Shown piece by piece: positions 15,556 to 23,568 of a stretch of 30,856 nucleotides of DNA. The DNA comes from Myxococcota bacterium (lineage in GTDB: Bacteria; Myxococcota_C; UBA6777), in the NCBI GenBank assembly GCA_023150835.1, contig JAKLKB010000131.1, forward strand, positions 1 through 30,856, given 5' to 3'. The notes beneath the pieces were generated by a model that saw only the letters and a list, made by a program, of their open reading frames with translations, searched no databases and was not told the DNA's origin. How positions within the stretch are numbered: the stretch's first letter is position 1; every line of letters starts with the position of its first letter. Both the position numbers and the translations under genes were made by a program.

Positions 15556-15851
15556 TACAAGTACATCCGTACCAACGGGAACACACGAAACACAAACGCG
15601 GTTCCTGCCGCCCCCAACACCAACATCCAACACATCATCGGATGCCCGGGAAAAGCACCTTGCAACCACACCGTCAGCACACTTAGCCTCGACGCGGTCG
15701 CCAACACCACCGCCACCGCCACCCACTCGATCCCCTCAAAAACATCCGCAAACAAGATCAGCCCGCAAAATGTACCCATCAGCGCAGCCGCTCCCATGAC
15801 CACCGCAAAGGTGAACCATCGGGATCGTTGATCCAAATGTTCTTGGTGCAT
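15552..15851 (-). CDS. Small three-helix membrane protein, unknown
   Basis: The 99-residue product has a charged N-terminus (MHQEHLDQRSR), then three hydrophobic segments at about residues 12-35, 39-58 and 67-88, with a CWMLVLGAAG core in the third. No known family is recognised. The gene converges on gor and the two stop codons overlap (15552-15555), so antisense or terminator sharing is likely. I took the ATG at 15851, which has AAGGAG 12 bases upstream; a TTG at 15878 would add nine residues. A role in the membrane is all that can be said. Confidence 0.55.
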   Translation of the reverse strand: MHQEHLDQRSRWFTFAVVMGAAALMGTFCGLILFADVFEGIEWVAVAVVLATASRLSVLTVWLQGAFPGHPMMCWMLVLGAAGTAFVFRVFPLVRMYLY

Positions 15852-16174
15852 CGCCTCTATATGCTCCTTTTCGTCCAAACCGCGCTGGGCCGAAAACCAT
15901 CAACCCACACAATCGGGCACTTTAACCCGCAAACAACACAGACGCTGTCTTTTTGTTTTGTCGCGTTGCCCCACGCAAGATCCGCTTCCGTGCATCCAGC
16001 CAGCTAAACAAATCTTCTCCGCCACGTCAACATTCCCCTTCCCAAACCTCACGCTCACGGCCACCTTTCACCCTTCCGCCATCTTTGCTGCTTGCAAGCC
16101 CCGCCGTGCTCGTGCTACCAAAAGCAGCGAAATCGGCCCAAATGCCCCATCCTATCGCCCAAGAGAGGCCACCG

Positions 16175-17803
16175 ATGACCACGCAGCGTTTTCTTTCCAC
16201 CTTATCTGACGCCTTACGGCTGCTGCCTGTACCCTTGCTCGAACAAGCCGAGCGGCTCCAAGAACAAGCTGCAAACGCCCTGTTGAAACACCCCGATGCC
16301 GCACGACAACCTGCGGCCCTCTTGCGGATGTTGCTTTGCGCTGCGCGGCGTTGGTCCGCCCTTCAACAGATCCAACAAAGCCAAGCCACCCTCGCCCTCT
16401 CTGACGACCTCCAAGCGCGCATCACAGAACGCGCTCATCTGGGATTGATCGAACGACTCCAACGCTACTTCGCCGCCTACCCTCAAACAGAGAGCGCCTC
16501 AGCTTGGGCGGCAGCGTTCGATCTTTGGGATGCTTGCAACAAGATCGCATGGCGCGATGCACAGCTTTCGGTCGAAGCCCGCGACACACAACATCCTCGA
16601 CTCGATCATTTTGCCGATCTGATCGGCGCTCAAGGCCCTTGCCATGAAGTCCCTGCTCACCGCTGGCTTGCGATCCGCCGAGGACAACAAGAAGGCGTCC
16701 TTGCGCTGCGATTCAAATGGCCCGAACCATCGCTACTTGAACAGATTCAGCTTTACCGCAAAGCCCTCAACGCCCCTGAAAGCCGCAGCGATGCCTCTTT
16801 GCTCCAAGAGCTTGTCTTGGATGCCCTTCCCATCGCCCTCGAACAGCAACTCCAAGAAAGCGCCCAACAACACACCTCCCTCCAATCCCAAAAAGAACTT
16901 CATCGATTGTTGACCGCTGCACCGCTCACCCAAGCACCCCTCGCCTCGCTTTCTCTCAGCCGTGAAGACCGACCCATCGCCCTGATCGTCCTCGATGGGC
17001 AATCTGCCCTTATCCACAGCGAAACCTTCCCGATCACCGCGCAAACTCCCCAACGCCTCAAGACGCTGCTCCAAGGCATCGCTCCTGCCGCCATCGCACT
17101 CCCCGTCCGCGCCCCCGCCATCCAAACCCTCAACGAGATCGCCAGTTCTCTCCACGGGATCGCCCCGATCCACCGCGTCCGTGAAGCCGCCCTTTCCACC
17201 GCACGCCAGCGCTGGATGGACCCCCCCCACCACCTACCCCGCGAGATCGCCAACGCACGCGCACAAGCCGAACGACTCCAAGATCCCTTCAAAGCATGGG
17301 ATCGCATCGAACCGCTCCAGATCGGTCTGGCCGAATACACCGAACAGATCGACACCGCACGCCTCGAACAAGCCCTGCTCGATGAAAAGCAACTCGCACG
17401 ACACGCCCTCACCTACAACACCGCCGAAGAAGAAACCCCTGAACGCGCCAGCTTCTCCCTCCAAGGCTCACTCAATCCCCTCGTTCGTTCCATCGCCGAT
17501 CTGCGGCCCGGAATGACCCTCCAAGGCGTCGTTTCCCACACCACCGACTTCGGCGCATTCGTCCAACTCGGACTGCCCGAAGAAGGCATGATCCATGTTT
17601 CGGAACTCGCCGACCGTTTCATCAAACACCCCAACGAAGTCGTCCAAAGCGGACAACAGCTCCGTGTCCGTGTGCTTTCCGTTGAACCCGACAAAGCCCG
17701 CATCAGTCTCACCCTCAAAACACCCAAACCCAACGCTCCCGCTCCCGCAAAACAACGCAAAGCCGATAGCCTCAAAAAGCTCGAACAACTCTTCAAAAAA
17801 TAG
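16175..17803 (+). CDS. Shortened Tex-like protein with C-terminal S1 RNA-binding domain
   Basis: The 542-residue product resembles Tex/YqgF-S1 transcription-accessory proteins, but is shorter than the usual 720-780 residues. The C-terminal S1 domain is clear: RPGMTLQGVVSHTTDFGAFV, EEGMIHVSELADRF and KARISLTLK (about 444-515). The segment DPFKAWDRIEPLQIGLAEY near 370-388 corresponds to the IDPKSIGVGQYQHDV block of Tex. A region around 267-360 (IALIVLDGQSALIHSETFP) may be a YqgF-like fold without the usual acidic catalytic motif. The double helix-hairpin-helix region between that block and S1 appears lost, since only about 40 residues separate them. The start at 16175 has GAGAGG 6 bases upstream. 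It probably binds RNA; its relation to Tex function is inference. Confidence 0.75.
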   Translation: MTTQRFLSTLSDALRLLPVPLLEQAERLQEQAANALLKHPDAARQPAALLRMLLCAARRWSALQQIQQSQATLALSDDLQARITERAHLGLIERLQRYFAAYPQTESASAWAAAFDLWDACNKIAWRDAQLSVEARDTQHPRLDHFADLIGAQGPCHEVPAHRWLAIRRGQQEGVLALRFKWPEPSLLEQIQLYRKALNAPESRSDASLLQELVLDALPIALEQQLQESAQQHTSLQSQKELHRLLTAAPLTQAPLASLSLSREDRPIALIVLDGQSALIHSETFPITAQTPQRLKTLLQGIAPAAIALPVRAPAIQTLNEIASSLHGIAPIHRVREAALSTARQRWMDPPHHLPREIANARAQAERLQDPFKAWDRIEPLQIGLAEYTEQIDTARLEQALLDEKQLARHALTYNTAEEETPERASFSLQGSLNPLVRSIADLRPGMTLQGVVSHTTDFGAFVQLGLPEEGMIHVSELADRFIKHPNEVVQSGQQLRVRVLSVEPDKARISLTLKTPKPNAPAPAKQRKADSLKKLEQLFKK

Positions 17804-17822
17804 CAGCTTGTTCTTTTGTTTT

Positions 17823-17953
17823 TGGTTTTGTGGGGCGAGGTACCAAACCCCGCCATAGACCGATGGCCCCTTGACCCCATATCGGCGAAGAGAGCATCGT
17901 TCTTTCACTCAAACGACTCTGTCGCTTGACATGACCCGAACACGACTTTTTTG
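17823..17953 (+). repeat. Dispersed repeat family A, copy A4
   Basis: This copy occupies most of the 215-bp gap between the Tex-like gene and tsaD (both plus strand), again in the sense direction: TTTTGTGGGG, CCCCTTGACCCCATATCGGC, GAAGAGAGC, then a CGACTCTGTCGCTTGACATG block and CCCGAACACGACTTTTTTG. The middle differs from A3 but the outer blocks are near-identical. Confidence 0.75.
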
Positions 17954-18018
17954 TTTAGACCGCAAATACGGCTTTTTTCTCTATCACGACATCTCTCAAA
18001 ACAAAGAAAAAATCTTCT

Positions 18019-19101
18019 ATGAAAACAAGGTATTTACTTGCCATCGAAAGCTCTTGTGACGAAACGGCGGCTGCTGTAATCGCCATCGCAGAAGACGGAG
18101 CTTTCGCCCTTCGCTCTAGTCTCGTCGCAAGCCAAGTCGATATACACGCCCGTTATGGCGGAGTGGTGCCTGAGATCGCAAGCCGCACCCATCTCGAAGT
18201 CGCCTTGCCCCTGATCCAAGATGCTTTGCGTGAAGCGCAGATCCAGCGCCAAGACCTCGCAGCCATCGCCGTGACACGCGGCCCCGGTCTGATCGGAGCT
18301 TTGCTCGTTGGACTCCAGATCGCCAAAGCCATCGCCTTTGCATGGAAACTCCCGCTAATCGGCGTCAATCACCTCGCAGGACACCTCGAAGCCGTCTTTC
18401 TCGAAGACCGCACCCCCACCTTTCCTTTTCTCGCCCTCTTGGTTTCGGGCGGACACACCACCCTTTATCGCGTCGATGAACACGGGCAATACAAACATCT
18501 CGGCGCAACCCGCGACGATGCCGCTGGCGAAGCCTTCGACAAAGCCGCCAAGATGCTCGGCCTCGGTTATCCGGGCGGTGTGCAGATCGATCGACTCGCG
18601 CAACAAGGCGATCCCTCCCGCTTCCCCTTCCCACGCTCCATGATGCGCCAAGATCAGGGCCTCGACTTTAGTTTCTCTGGACTCAAAACCGCCTGTCGCA
18701 ACACCCTCGAAAAACTTGCCCTCCCACTCGAACCCTCCATCCTGTCGGACTTTTGTGCGTCCTACCAAGAGGCCATCGTCGACGCACTCTGGCAAAAAAC
18801 CGCCCTCGCCCTTCAACTACAATCCCTCTCCTCCGTCGTCGTGACAGGTGGCGTTGCCGCCAACAGCCGCTTGCGCAGCCTCTTCCAAAACCAATGCCAA
18901 AAATACGGATACAGCTTGTTTTTGCCCTCTCGCCGCTTTTGCACCGACAACGCCGCCATGATCGCCGCTGCCGCTGTCCCTCCCTTCCTCCAAGCCCGAT
19001 TTGACGACCTTTCCCTCAACGCTACAGGCAAGCTCCCCCTCGATCCCAGCGCCCTCCCTCGCGGACCTCGCCGACCTCCCCGCTCCACCCAAAACACATA
19101 A
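18019..19101 (+). CDS. tsaD: tRNA N6-adenosine threonylcarbamoyltransferase
   Basis: This 360-residue ASKHA-fold protein transfers threonylcarbamoyl from TsaC-made threonylcarbamoyl-AMP to A37 of ANN-reading tRNAs, together with TsaB and TsaE. It begins YLLAIESSCDETAAAV. The iron-binding histidines are in VNHLAGHLEA (His118 and His122), with the third ligand Asp310 in FCTDNAAMIA. The nucleotide-fold blocks LLVSGGHTTL, GEAFDKAAKMLGLGYPGG and VVTGGVAANSRLR are intact. The C-terminal tail is basic and Pro-rich (RGPRRPPRSTQNT). The ATG has only a weak AAAGAAAAAA upstream. The stop codon directly abuts a 119-nt pyrimidine tract. tsaB and tsaE are not in the window. Confidence 0.96.
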   Translation: MKTRYLLAIESSCDETAAAVIAIAEDGAFALRSSLVASQVDIHARYGGVVPEIASRTHLEVALPLIQDALREAQIQRQDLAAIAVTRGPGLIGALLVGLQIAKAIAFAWKLPLIGVNHLAGHLEAVFLEDRTPTFPFLALLVSGGHTTLYRVDEHGQYKHLGATRDDAAGEAFDKAAKMLGLGYPGGVQIDRLAQQGDPSRFPFPRSMMRQDQGLDFSFSGLKTACRNTLEKLALPLEPSILSDFCASYQEAIVDALWQKTALALQLQSLSSVVVTGGVAANSRLRSLFQNQCQKYGYSLFLPSRRFCTDNAAMIAAAAVPPFLQARFDDLSLNATGKLPLDPSALPRGPRRPPRSTQNT

Positions 19102-19220
19102 CTTTCCTCTTCTTCCTCTTCTTCCTCTTCCTTCTTCCTCTTCTTCCTCTTCTTCCTCTTCTTCCTCTTCTTCCTCTTCTTCCTCTTCTTCCTCTTCTTC
19201 CTCTTCTTCCTCTTCTTCTT
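19102..19220. repeat. 119-nt pure pyrimidine tract, (CTTCTTCCT)n microsatellite
   Basis: Every base from 19102 to 19220 on the plus strand is C or T, mostly perfect 9-mers of CTTCTTCCT with one shift near 19130. It begins immediately after the tsaD stop. Beyond it come three close copies of TTCCGTG (about 19223-19248) and a hairpin AGAGCC/GGCTCT (about 19452-19483). No gene is supported in the 402-bp gap 19102-19503; long Glu/Lys/Arg-rich minus-strand frames are artefacts of the tract. Confidence 0.9.
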
Positions 19221-19503
19221 ATTTCCGTGTTTTCCGTGCTTTCCGTGGACTCTTTTTGTGCGTACCTGTTTGAACCTTTTTCCTTTCGTTGCGTCCAAGG
19301 CCGCATCTTTCTCTTTTGCAAAGGATTTTCGCGCCATGCCTGTTTGTTTGCTCGTTTGAATGCCCACAGCCCTTTTCCCTCGATAGATCCGCGTATTTGC
19401 GGGCTTCTGTATTTCTCGCAGGAGAGAAGGTCTGTGTTTGTGCGATCGACCCAAGAGCCCATCGGACAGCCCGTCTATCGGCTCTCTACAAACGAGTCAA
19501 CAC

Positions 19504-21162
19504 ATGCCACGCCATCGCTGCCACGCCAAAAAACAGCATCACGCGCTTTCTTCGCTGCGCACCAAACAACCTGAAAGCACCCAAGCCCAGCGCTTTCCCG
19601 TCCCCGCACAATCCGCCAAGATCGCAGCCGAACCCAGCCCGTCACAACGCATCCAAGGTCTCCGTCAGACAGTCGCCGATCACACGCTGCACCTCGGAAC
19701 CCACGCTCGGCCCAATCCTCACAAACAAAAGCGTTCCCGCCATGCTTCTCGTGAAGCTGTCTTTGCGATGCTCCGCCAATCGAGCCTCCACGACACGAGC
19801 GAAGATGTCCGTGAGACGGCGATCTCGTTGATCGGTCGGCATTTTTCGCAAGATCGCGAGATCATCCCACTGTTGTTTTCAGCCCTCACGATCAACCGCC
19901 ACACTCCGCGCAATCACCCGATCTATCGCCTCTTAGAAGATGCCTTGACCGCGACTTCTGCCCAAGGCCCAGCGATGCGCCGCGAAGCCTTGCTCCAAAC
20001 CCACCTTCTCGCCAAACAACCGCCTTGGCACATCACACAGATCGATCTCCAACCCGCCGCAACACTACAAGCTGAAGAAGCCCTCGACGCTCTCGAACGC
20101 GACATCCCGACCGCATGGCTTTGGCGCATCCTTGAAGACGGACTCTGCGCCCCCACCGAAAACACCCTTGCTCATGCGATCCGTTTGCTTTGTGCGGCGA
20201 TGTCTCGTTCTTCTGCATGGCTCGATCTCGATGCAGTCCAACAACACATCCAACGCCTTACGGCTCCGCTGCGCGAACCCTACGCGCTGCCGATCACACA
20301 TTCATGGCAAGAACATCGCGCCCACCAACACCGCTATCTTTGCGCGTTGCTGTCGCTTGTGCTGCTACCCACAAGCTACACAACCCCTTTTGTCGGGGCT
20401 TTGCAAGCGATCTCCCGCTACAACCACAACACCGCAGAGCGCCCCTTCTACCTTTACGAACACGAACGCATCCAATTTTTCGCCATGCTCTGTTTGCTCC
20501 GCCTGCCCGAACAGATCGGCTTTGTCGAAACGTCTGTCGTCCAAAGCCTCCGAACCATCGGGCAAGGAGCCTCTCAAACACGCCACACCCACAACGTTCT
20601 TCAGCTTATCTCTCATCTTCCCCCTGAACATCCCGACATTGCGCGTTGGCTGCTTGCGCACCTGACCCACCCCTACGGGACTTTTGCGCTCCCCTCTCTG
20701 CCTCTTCTCGCACGCTACCCAACAGATACGCTCCAACGACTCACCGCCCCCTTGCAACAACACGAGAGCAAGCGCCTCGAAACGCTCTTACCGCACATCT
20801 TTTCACAAGACACCACAGACACGGGAAGCACAGCCTTTCGCTTGCTTTGCTGCTTGCCGACCCATCAAAACATCGAGTCTTGCTTGTCTTTGCTCTCGAA
20901 CGCAGGAATCTCCCATGCACCCGCGATCTTGCACCACCTCTGCCACACGCCACCAGTCCCGCTTCAAACGATCTATCTGTTTGAGCGTTGGCGTTCGGCT
21001 TGCCTTTTCTCCTTGCAACGCAATCCGCCCACCCACCTCCGTGCTCGCGCCCTTCTCGTTCAATTGGGCGGCCTTATTCGCCAACATCAACGCCAACAAA
21101 ACCTCACAACTCACCAACTTCTCCCTTGGCAACGCGATCTCGAAGAGGTACTTCTCACCTGA
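19504..21162 (+). CDS. Unknown helical-repeat-like protein
   Basis: I do not recognise a family. The 552-residue product has a basic, low-complexity N-terminus (about 1-90), then looks almost all helical with Leu-rich paired helices, for example EDVRETAISLIGRHF, EEALDALERDIPTAWLWRIL, YLCALLSLVLLP and HNVLQLISHLPPEHPDIARWLLAHL. This suggests a HEAT/ARM-like solenoid, a scaffold rather than an enzyme, but no repeat consensus was confirmed. There is no signal peptide and no membrane segment. The ATG at 19504 lacks an obvious ribosome site, so the true start may be downstream (for example before AVFAMLRQSS). It precedes rsmA by 90 bp on the same strand, which may put them in one operon. Confidence 0.6.
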   Translation: MPRHRCHAKKQHHALSSLRTKQPESTQAQRFPVPAQSAKIAAEPSPSQRIQGLRQTVADHTLHLGTHARPNPHKQKRSRHASREAVFAMLRQSSLHDTSEDVRETAISLIGRHFSQDREIIPLLFSALTINRHTPRNHPIYRLLEDALTATSAQGPAMRREALLQTHLLAKQPPWHITQIDLQPAATLQAEEALDALERDIPTAWLWRILEDGLCAPTENTLAHAIRLLCAAMSRSSAWLDLDAVQQHIQRLTAPLREPYALPITHSWQEHRAHQHRYLCALLSLVLLPTSYTTPFVGALQAISRYNHNTAERPFYLYEHERIQFFAMLCLLRLPEQIGFVETSVVQSLRTIGQGASQTRHTHNVLQLISHLPPEHPDIARWLLAHLTHPYGTFALPSLPLLARYPTDTLQRLTAPLQQHESKRLETLLPHIFSQDTTDTGSTAFRLLCCLPTHQNIESCLSLLSNAGISHAPAILHHLCHTPPVPLQTIYLFERWRSACLFSLQRNPPTHLRARALLVQLGGLIRQHQRQQNLTTHQLLPWQRDLEEVLLT

Positions 21163-21252
21163 TCCATCTGCAACGGATTTTTCGTGCTTGCCAAATCCGA
21201 GATCTCCGCTACACTTCGCTGCTTTTCAAGTCTTTTCACTGAGGTACAACGT

Positions 21253-22110
21253 ATGTTCCAAGACCCCCGCAAGACCCTCCGCCAACATCATCTCAAGCCC
21301 AAGTACGATTGGGGGCAAAACTTCCTGATCTCCGCCGACAAAGTCGAACGGATGATCTCGATGCTTGGCACACAACCCGGAGATCGCGTTCTCGAACTCG
21401 GCGCAGGGACGGGTGTTTTAACCTACGCTCTCGCAGAAGCCTCCCCCCAAGCCTCGATCTTTGCGCTCGAACGGGACCGCGATCTCGTCGCACTGCTCGA
21501 ACAGGAACTTGTCCCCGCATATCAACACGTTCAAGTGATCGCGGCGGATGCTGCAAGCTTTGCGCTCAGCGAACTCCCCGAAGGCGGACCCCTCCGCATC
21601 CTCGGCAACCTGCCCTACAACATCTCTTCTCCGATCCTCTTCCATCTCCTCGAACAGCGGCATCTTTGGACCCATGCCTTGCTCATGCTCCAAAAAGAAG
21701 TCGCCGAACGTCTCGCCGCCAAACCTGACAGCGGCAAAGATTACTCCGTTCTCTCCATCCGCTTTGGTATGTTTTGCGACGTCCTCAAAGTCCTCAACGT
21801 CCCCCGACGCTGCTTTCACCCACAGCCCCAAATCGACTCCGCCGTCGTCCGCATCCAAACCCTCCCACAACCGCGCTTTCCTCTCCACAGCGAAGACACC
21901 TTCGTCCGTACTGTCAAAGCCGTCTTCGCCAGTCGCCGTAAAACACTCCATAACACCCTACGTTCAGGCTTTTCTGAAATCTCCGTCGAAGCCATCGATG
22001 CCCTTCTCCACATCCTCCACATCGACCCCCAACGACGCGGCGAATCCCTCTCCCTCCAAGAATTCGCCCTCCTCAGCAACGCACTCCACGAACAACAGAC
22101 CACACCATAA
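21253..22110 (+). CDS. rsmA: 16S rRNA (adenine1518/1519-N6) dimethyltransferase
   Basis: The 285-residue KsgA/RsmA enzyme dimethylates two adjacent adenines in the 3' terminal hairpin of 16S rRNA using S-adenosylmethionine, and acts as a late 30S assembly checkpoint. Visible motifs are GQNFL at 21-25, the SAM loop LELGAGTG at 47-54, the catalytic NLPYNI at 119-124 and the family block QKEVAERLAAKPDSGKDYSV; FHPQPQIDSAVV is the later family block. Length is typical. ATG 21253 has TGAGG about 8 bases upstream. An unknown anchored protein starts 15 bp after its stop, probably in the same operon. Confidence 0.96.
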   Translation: MFQDPRKTLRQHHLKPKYDWGQNFLISADKVERMISMLGTQPGDRVLELGAGTGVLTYALAEASPQASIFALERDRDLVALLEQELVPAYQHVQVIAADAASFALSELPEGGPLRILGNLPYNISSPILFHLLEQRHLWTHALLMLQKEVAERLAAKPDSGKDYSVLSIRFGMFCDVLKVLNVPRRCFHPQPQIDSAVVRIQTLPQPRFPLHSEDTFVRTVKAVFASRRKTLHNTLRSGFSEISVEAIDALLHILHIDPQRRGESLSLQEFALLSNALHEQQTTP

Positions 22111-22125
22111 CAACGGGAGACCCCG

Positions 22126-23568
22126 ATGCGCCGAATGAAATCGATCGTCTTTGTACTTTGTCTGATCCCGCTCTTGCTGTTTGTGTACATCGCCGTTCTC
22201 TCGCGTATCGATCCCGAAAAAGATCCCCGCTACAGCCACTTCGATCTGCATTTCTCTCCGCCCCAAGAATCCGCCCTTTTCAAGCGCCTTCTCTACGAAC
22301 AGCCACCTTTCCAATACCGACGCGATCTCCCCGAAGATCTCTCCTACGAACTCCGAACCACCAGCATCACCGACGGCAAGAAAGCACGCGATCCCAACGG
22401 CTGGTACGCCGATCTCGCAAAAGCCCACCGCATCTTATCCAAACACCGCCCCTACTACCCCACTGCCCTGCTTCTTCTCCAAGAAAAAGGCTGCTTTCCC
22501 CTCCCACCGCCCCAACCCCCACCCACACAAGGCACCGACAAACCCAAACCAAAAACCAACAAACCGAACCTACCGCGCCCCTCAATGCACCCCTTGCTCA
22601 CAGCCCTCAAGATGATCAGTTCTCAAGCCCTCGCAGACGCACAAAGCGGCCATCCTGACCGTTCCGCTTCCCACCTCGCAGCAGCTCTCTCTTTGGTACT
22701 GCGCATCGAACAACAATGCCCAAACACCCTTGTATACGAGATGAGCCTTCTGATCTCGATGCAGATCCTCAGCGAAACAACTCCTTTTCTACTCAGCCAA
22801 CCCACGCTTTCTCCCGCCTCACGCCAAATACTCCTACAAGCGATGAAACAACACGCCGTGCTTTCCCCACAAAGCCTTGCTCGCGTCTGGAAGGTCGAAA
22901 ACCACAGCATCCAACAAGAAATCAAGGCCCTCCCCGAATTCCAAACAAACGGCCTCTCGTGGCCCGCGTGGCCTTTCTTAGACAAAAAACAATTCTTTTC
23001 TTGGCAAGACGAATCTTCTCGCCACAAGATCTGGCTCTCACTCTTGCCCCTTCCCTTCGATCCCCCACGCACCAAGTGGGACGATTTCTCCGACAAGTTA
23101 CGCTCCTCCTCCAACGTCCGAACCGCCCTCAGCTACAACTCCGTTGGACGCATCCTTTTCTCCATCGCTTCGCCGTCCACCGTTCGATACGTCCACAAAT
23201 GGCACCAACATCGGTGCCTTGCCAACTTCCACTTGGCTCGTGCGCTCCATCATGGCGGACACAACGGCCCTCTCCCCACCAATCCTCTCACGCAAAAACC
23301 ATTCGACCTACAAAGCACCCGAATCTGCGGCGTCAAAACCACCGCCACCCCGAAAAACAACGCCCTACCCGCCGAAGACATCCTCCCTTCTCTGCCTGTG
23401 TACCCTTGGCCGACCTCGCCTCCCCCCATCCCACCAAAGACCACGACACCAACCCAAAAGCCCATCCTCCCAACACAAGCGCCCGCCCCCGCTGCCCCCC
23501 CCAAAAAAATCACAAACTTTTCTGATGCACACCGCGAACGGAACGCCCCGAAGGATCGGCCATTTTAG
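22126..23568 (+). CDS. Unknown membrane-anchored protein
   Basis: The 480-residue protein starts with a single hydrophobic helix (IVFVLCLIPLLLFVYIAVL, residues 7-25) after a short basic N-terminus, so most of it is likely outside the cytoplasm as a signal-anchored domain. There is a Pro/Lys/Thr-rich insert at about 125-153, a helical middle (ALADAQSGHPDRSASHLAAA, then ALSLVLRIEQQ), the segment NSVGRILFSIASPSTVRYVH and a Pro-rich tail. No family is recognised. GGGAG lies 6 bases before the ATG, and the gene follows rsmA by 15 bp. Its last 59 bp overlap the 3' end of convergent asnB, so its C-terminal residues are encoded antisense to asnB. The overlap and tail may indicate a lost original stop. 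Confidence 0.65.
   Translation: MRRMKSIVFVLCLIPLLLFVYIAVLSRIDPEKDPRYSHFDLHFSPPQESALFKRLLYEQPPFQYRRDLPEDLSYELRTTSITDGKKARDPNGWYADLAKAHRILSKHRPYYPTALLLLQEKGCFPLPPPQPPPTQGTDKPKPKTNKPNLPRPSMHPLLTALKMISSQALADAQSGHPDRSASHLAAALSLVLRIEQQCPNTLVYEMSLLISMQILSETTPFLLSQPTLSPASRQILLQAMKQHAVLSPQSLARVWKVENHSIQQEIKALPEFQTNGLSWPAWPFLDKKQFFSWQDESSRHKIWLSLLPLPFDPPRTKWDDFSDKLRSSSNVRTALSYNSVGRILFSIASPSTVRYVHKWHQHRCLANFHLARALHHGGHNGPLPTNPLTQKPFDLQSTRICGVKTTATPKNNALPAEDILPSLPVYPWPTSPPPIPPKTTTPTQKPILPTQAPAPAAPPKKITNFSDAHRERNAPKDRPF

Noticed and set aside
14845-15726. Minus-strand frame of 293 codons opposite gor
   Set aside because: It is an antisense shadow of glutathione reductase with biased composition.
18813-19462. 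Minus-strand frames rich in Glu, Lys and Arg across the polypyrimidine tract
   Set aside because: The translation is just the 9-mer microsatellite read in different frames and continues antisense into tsaD.
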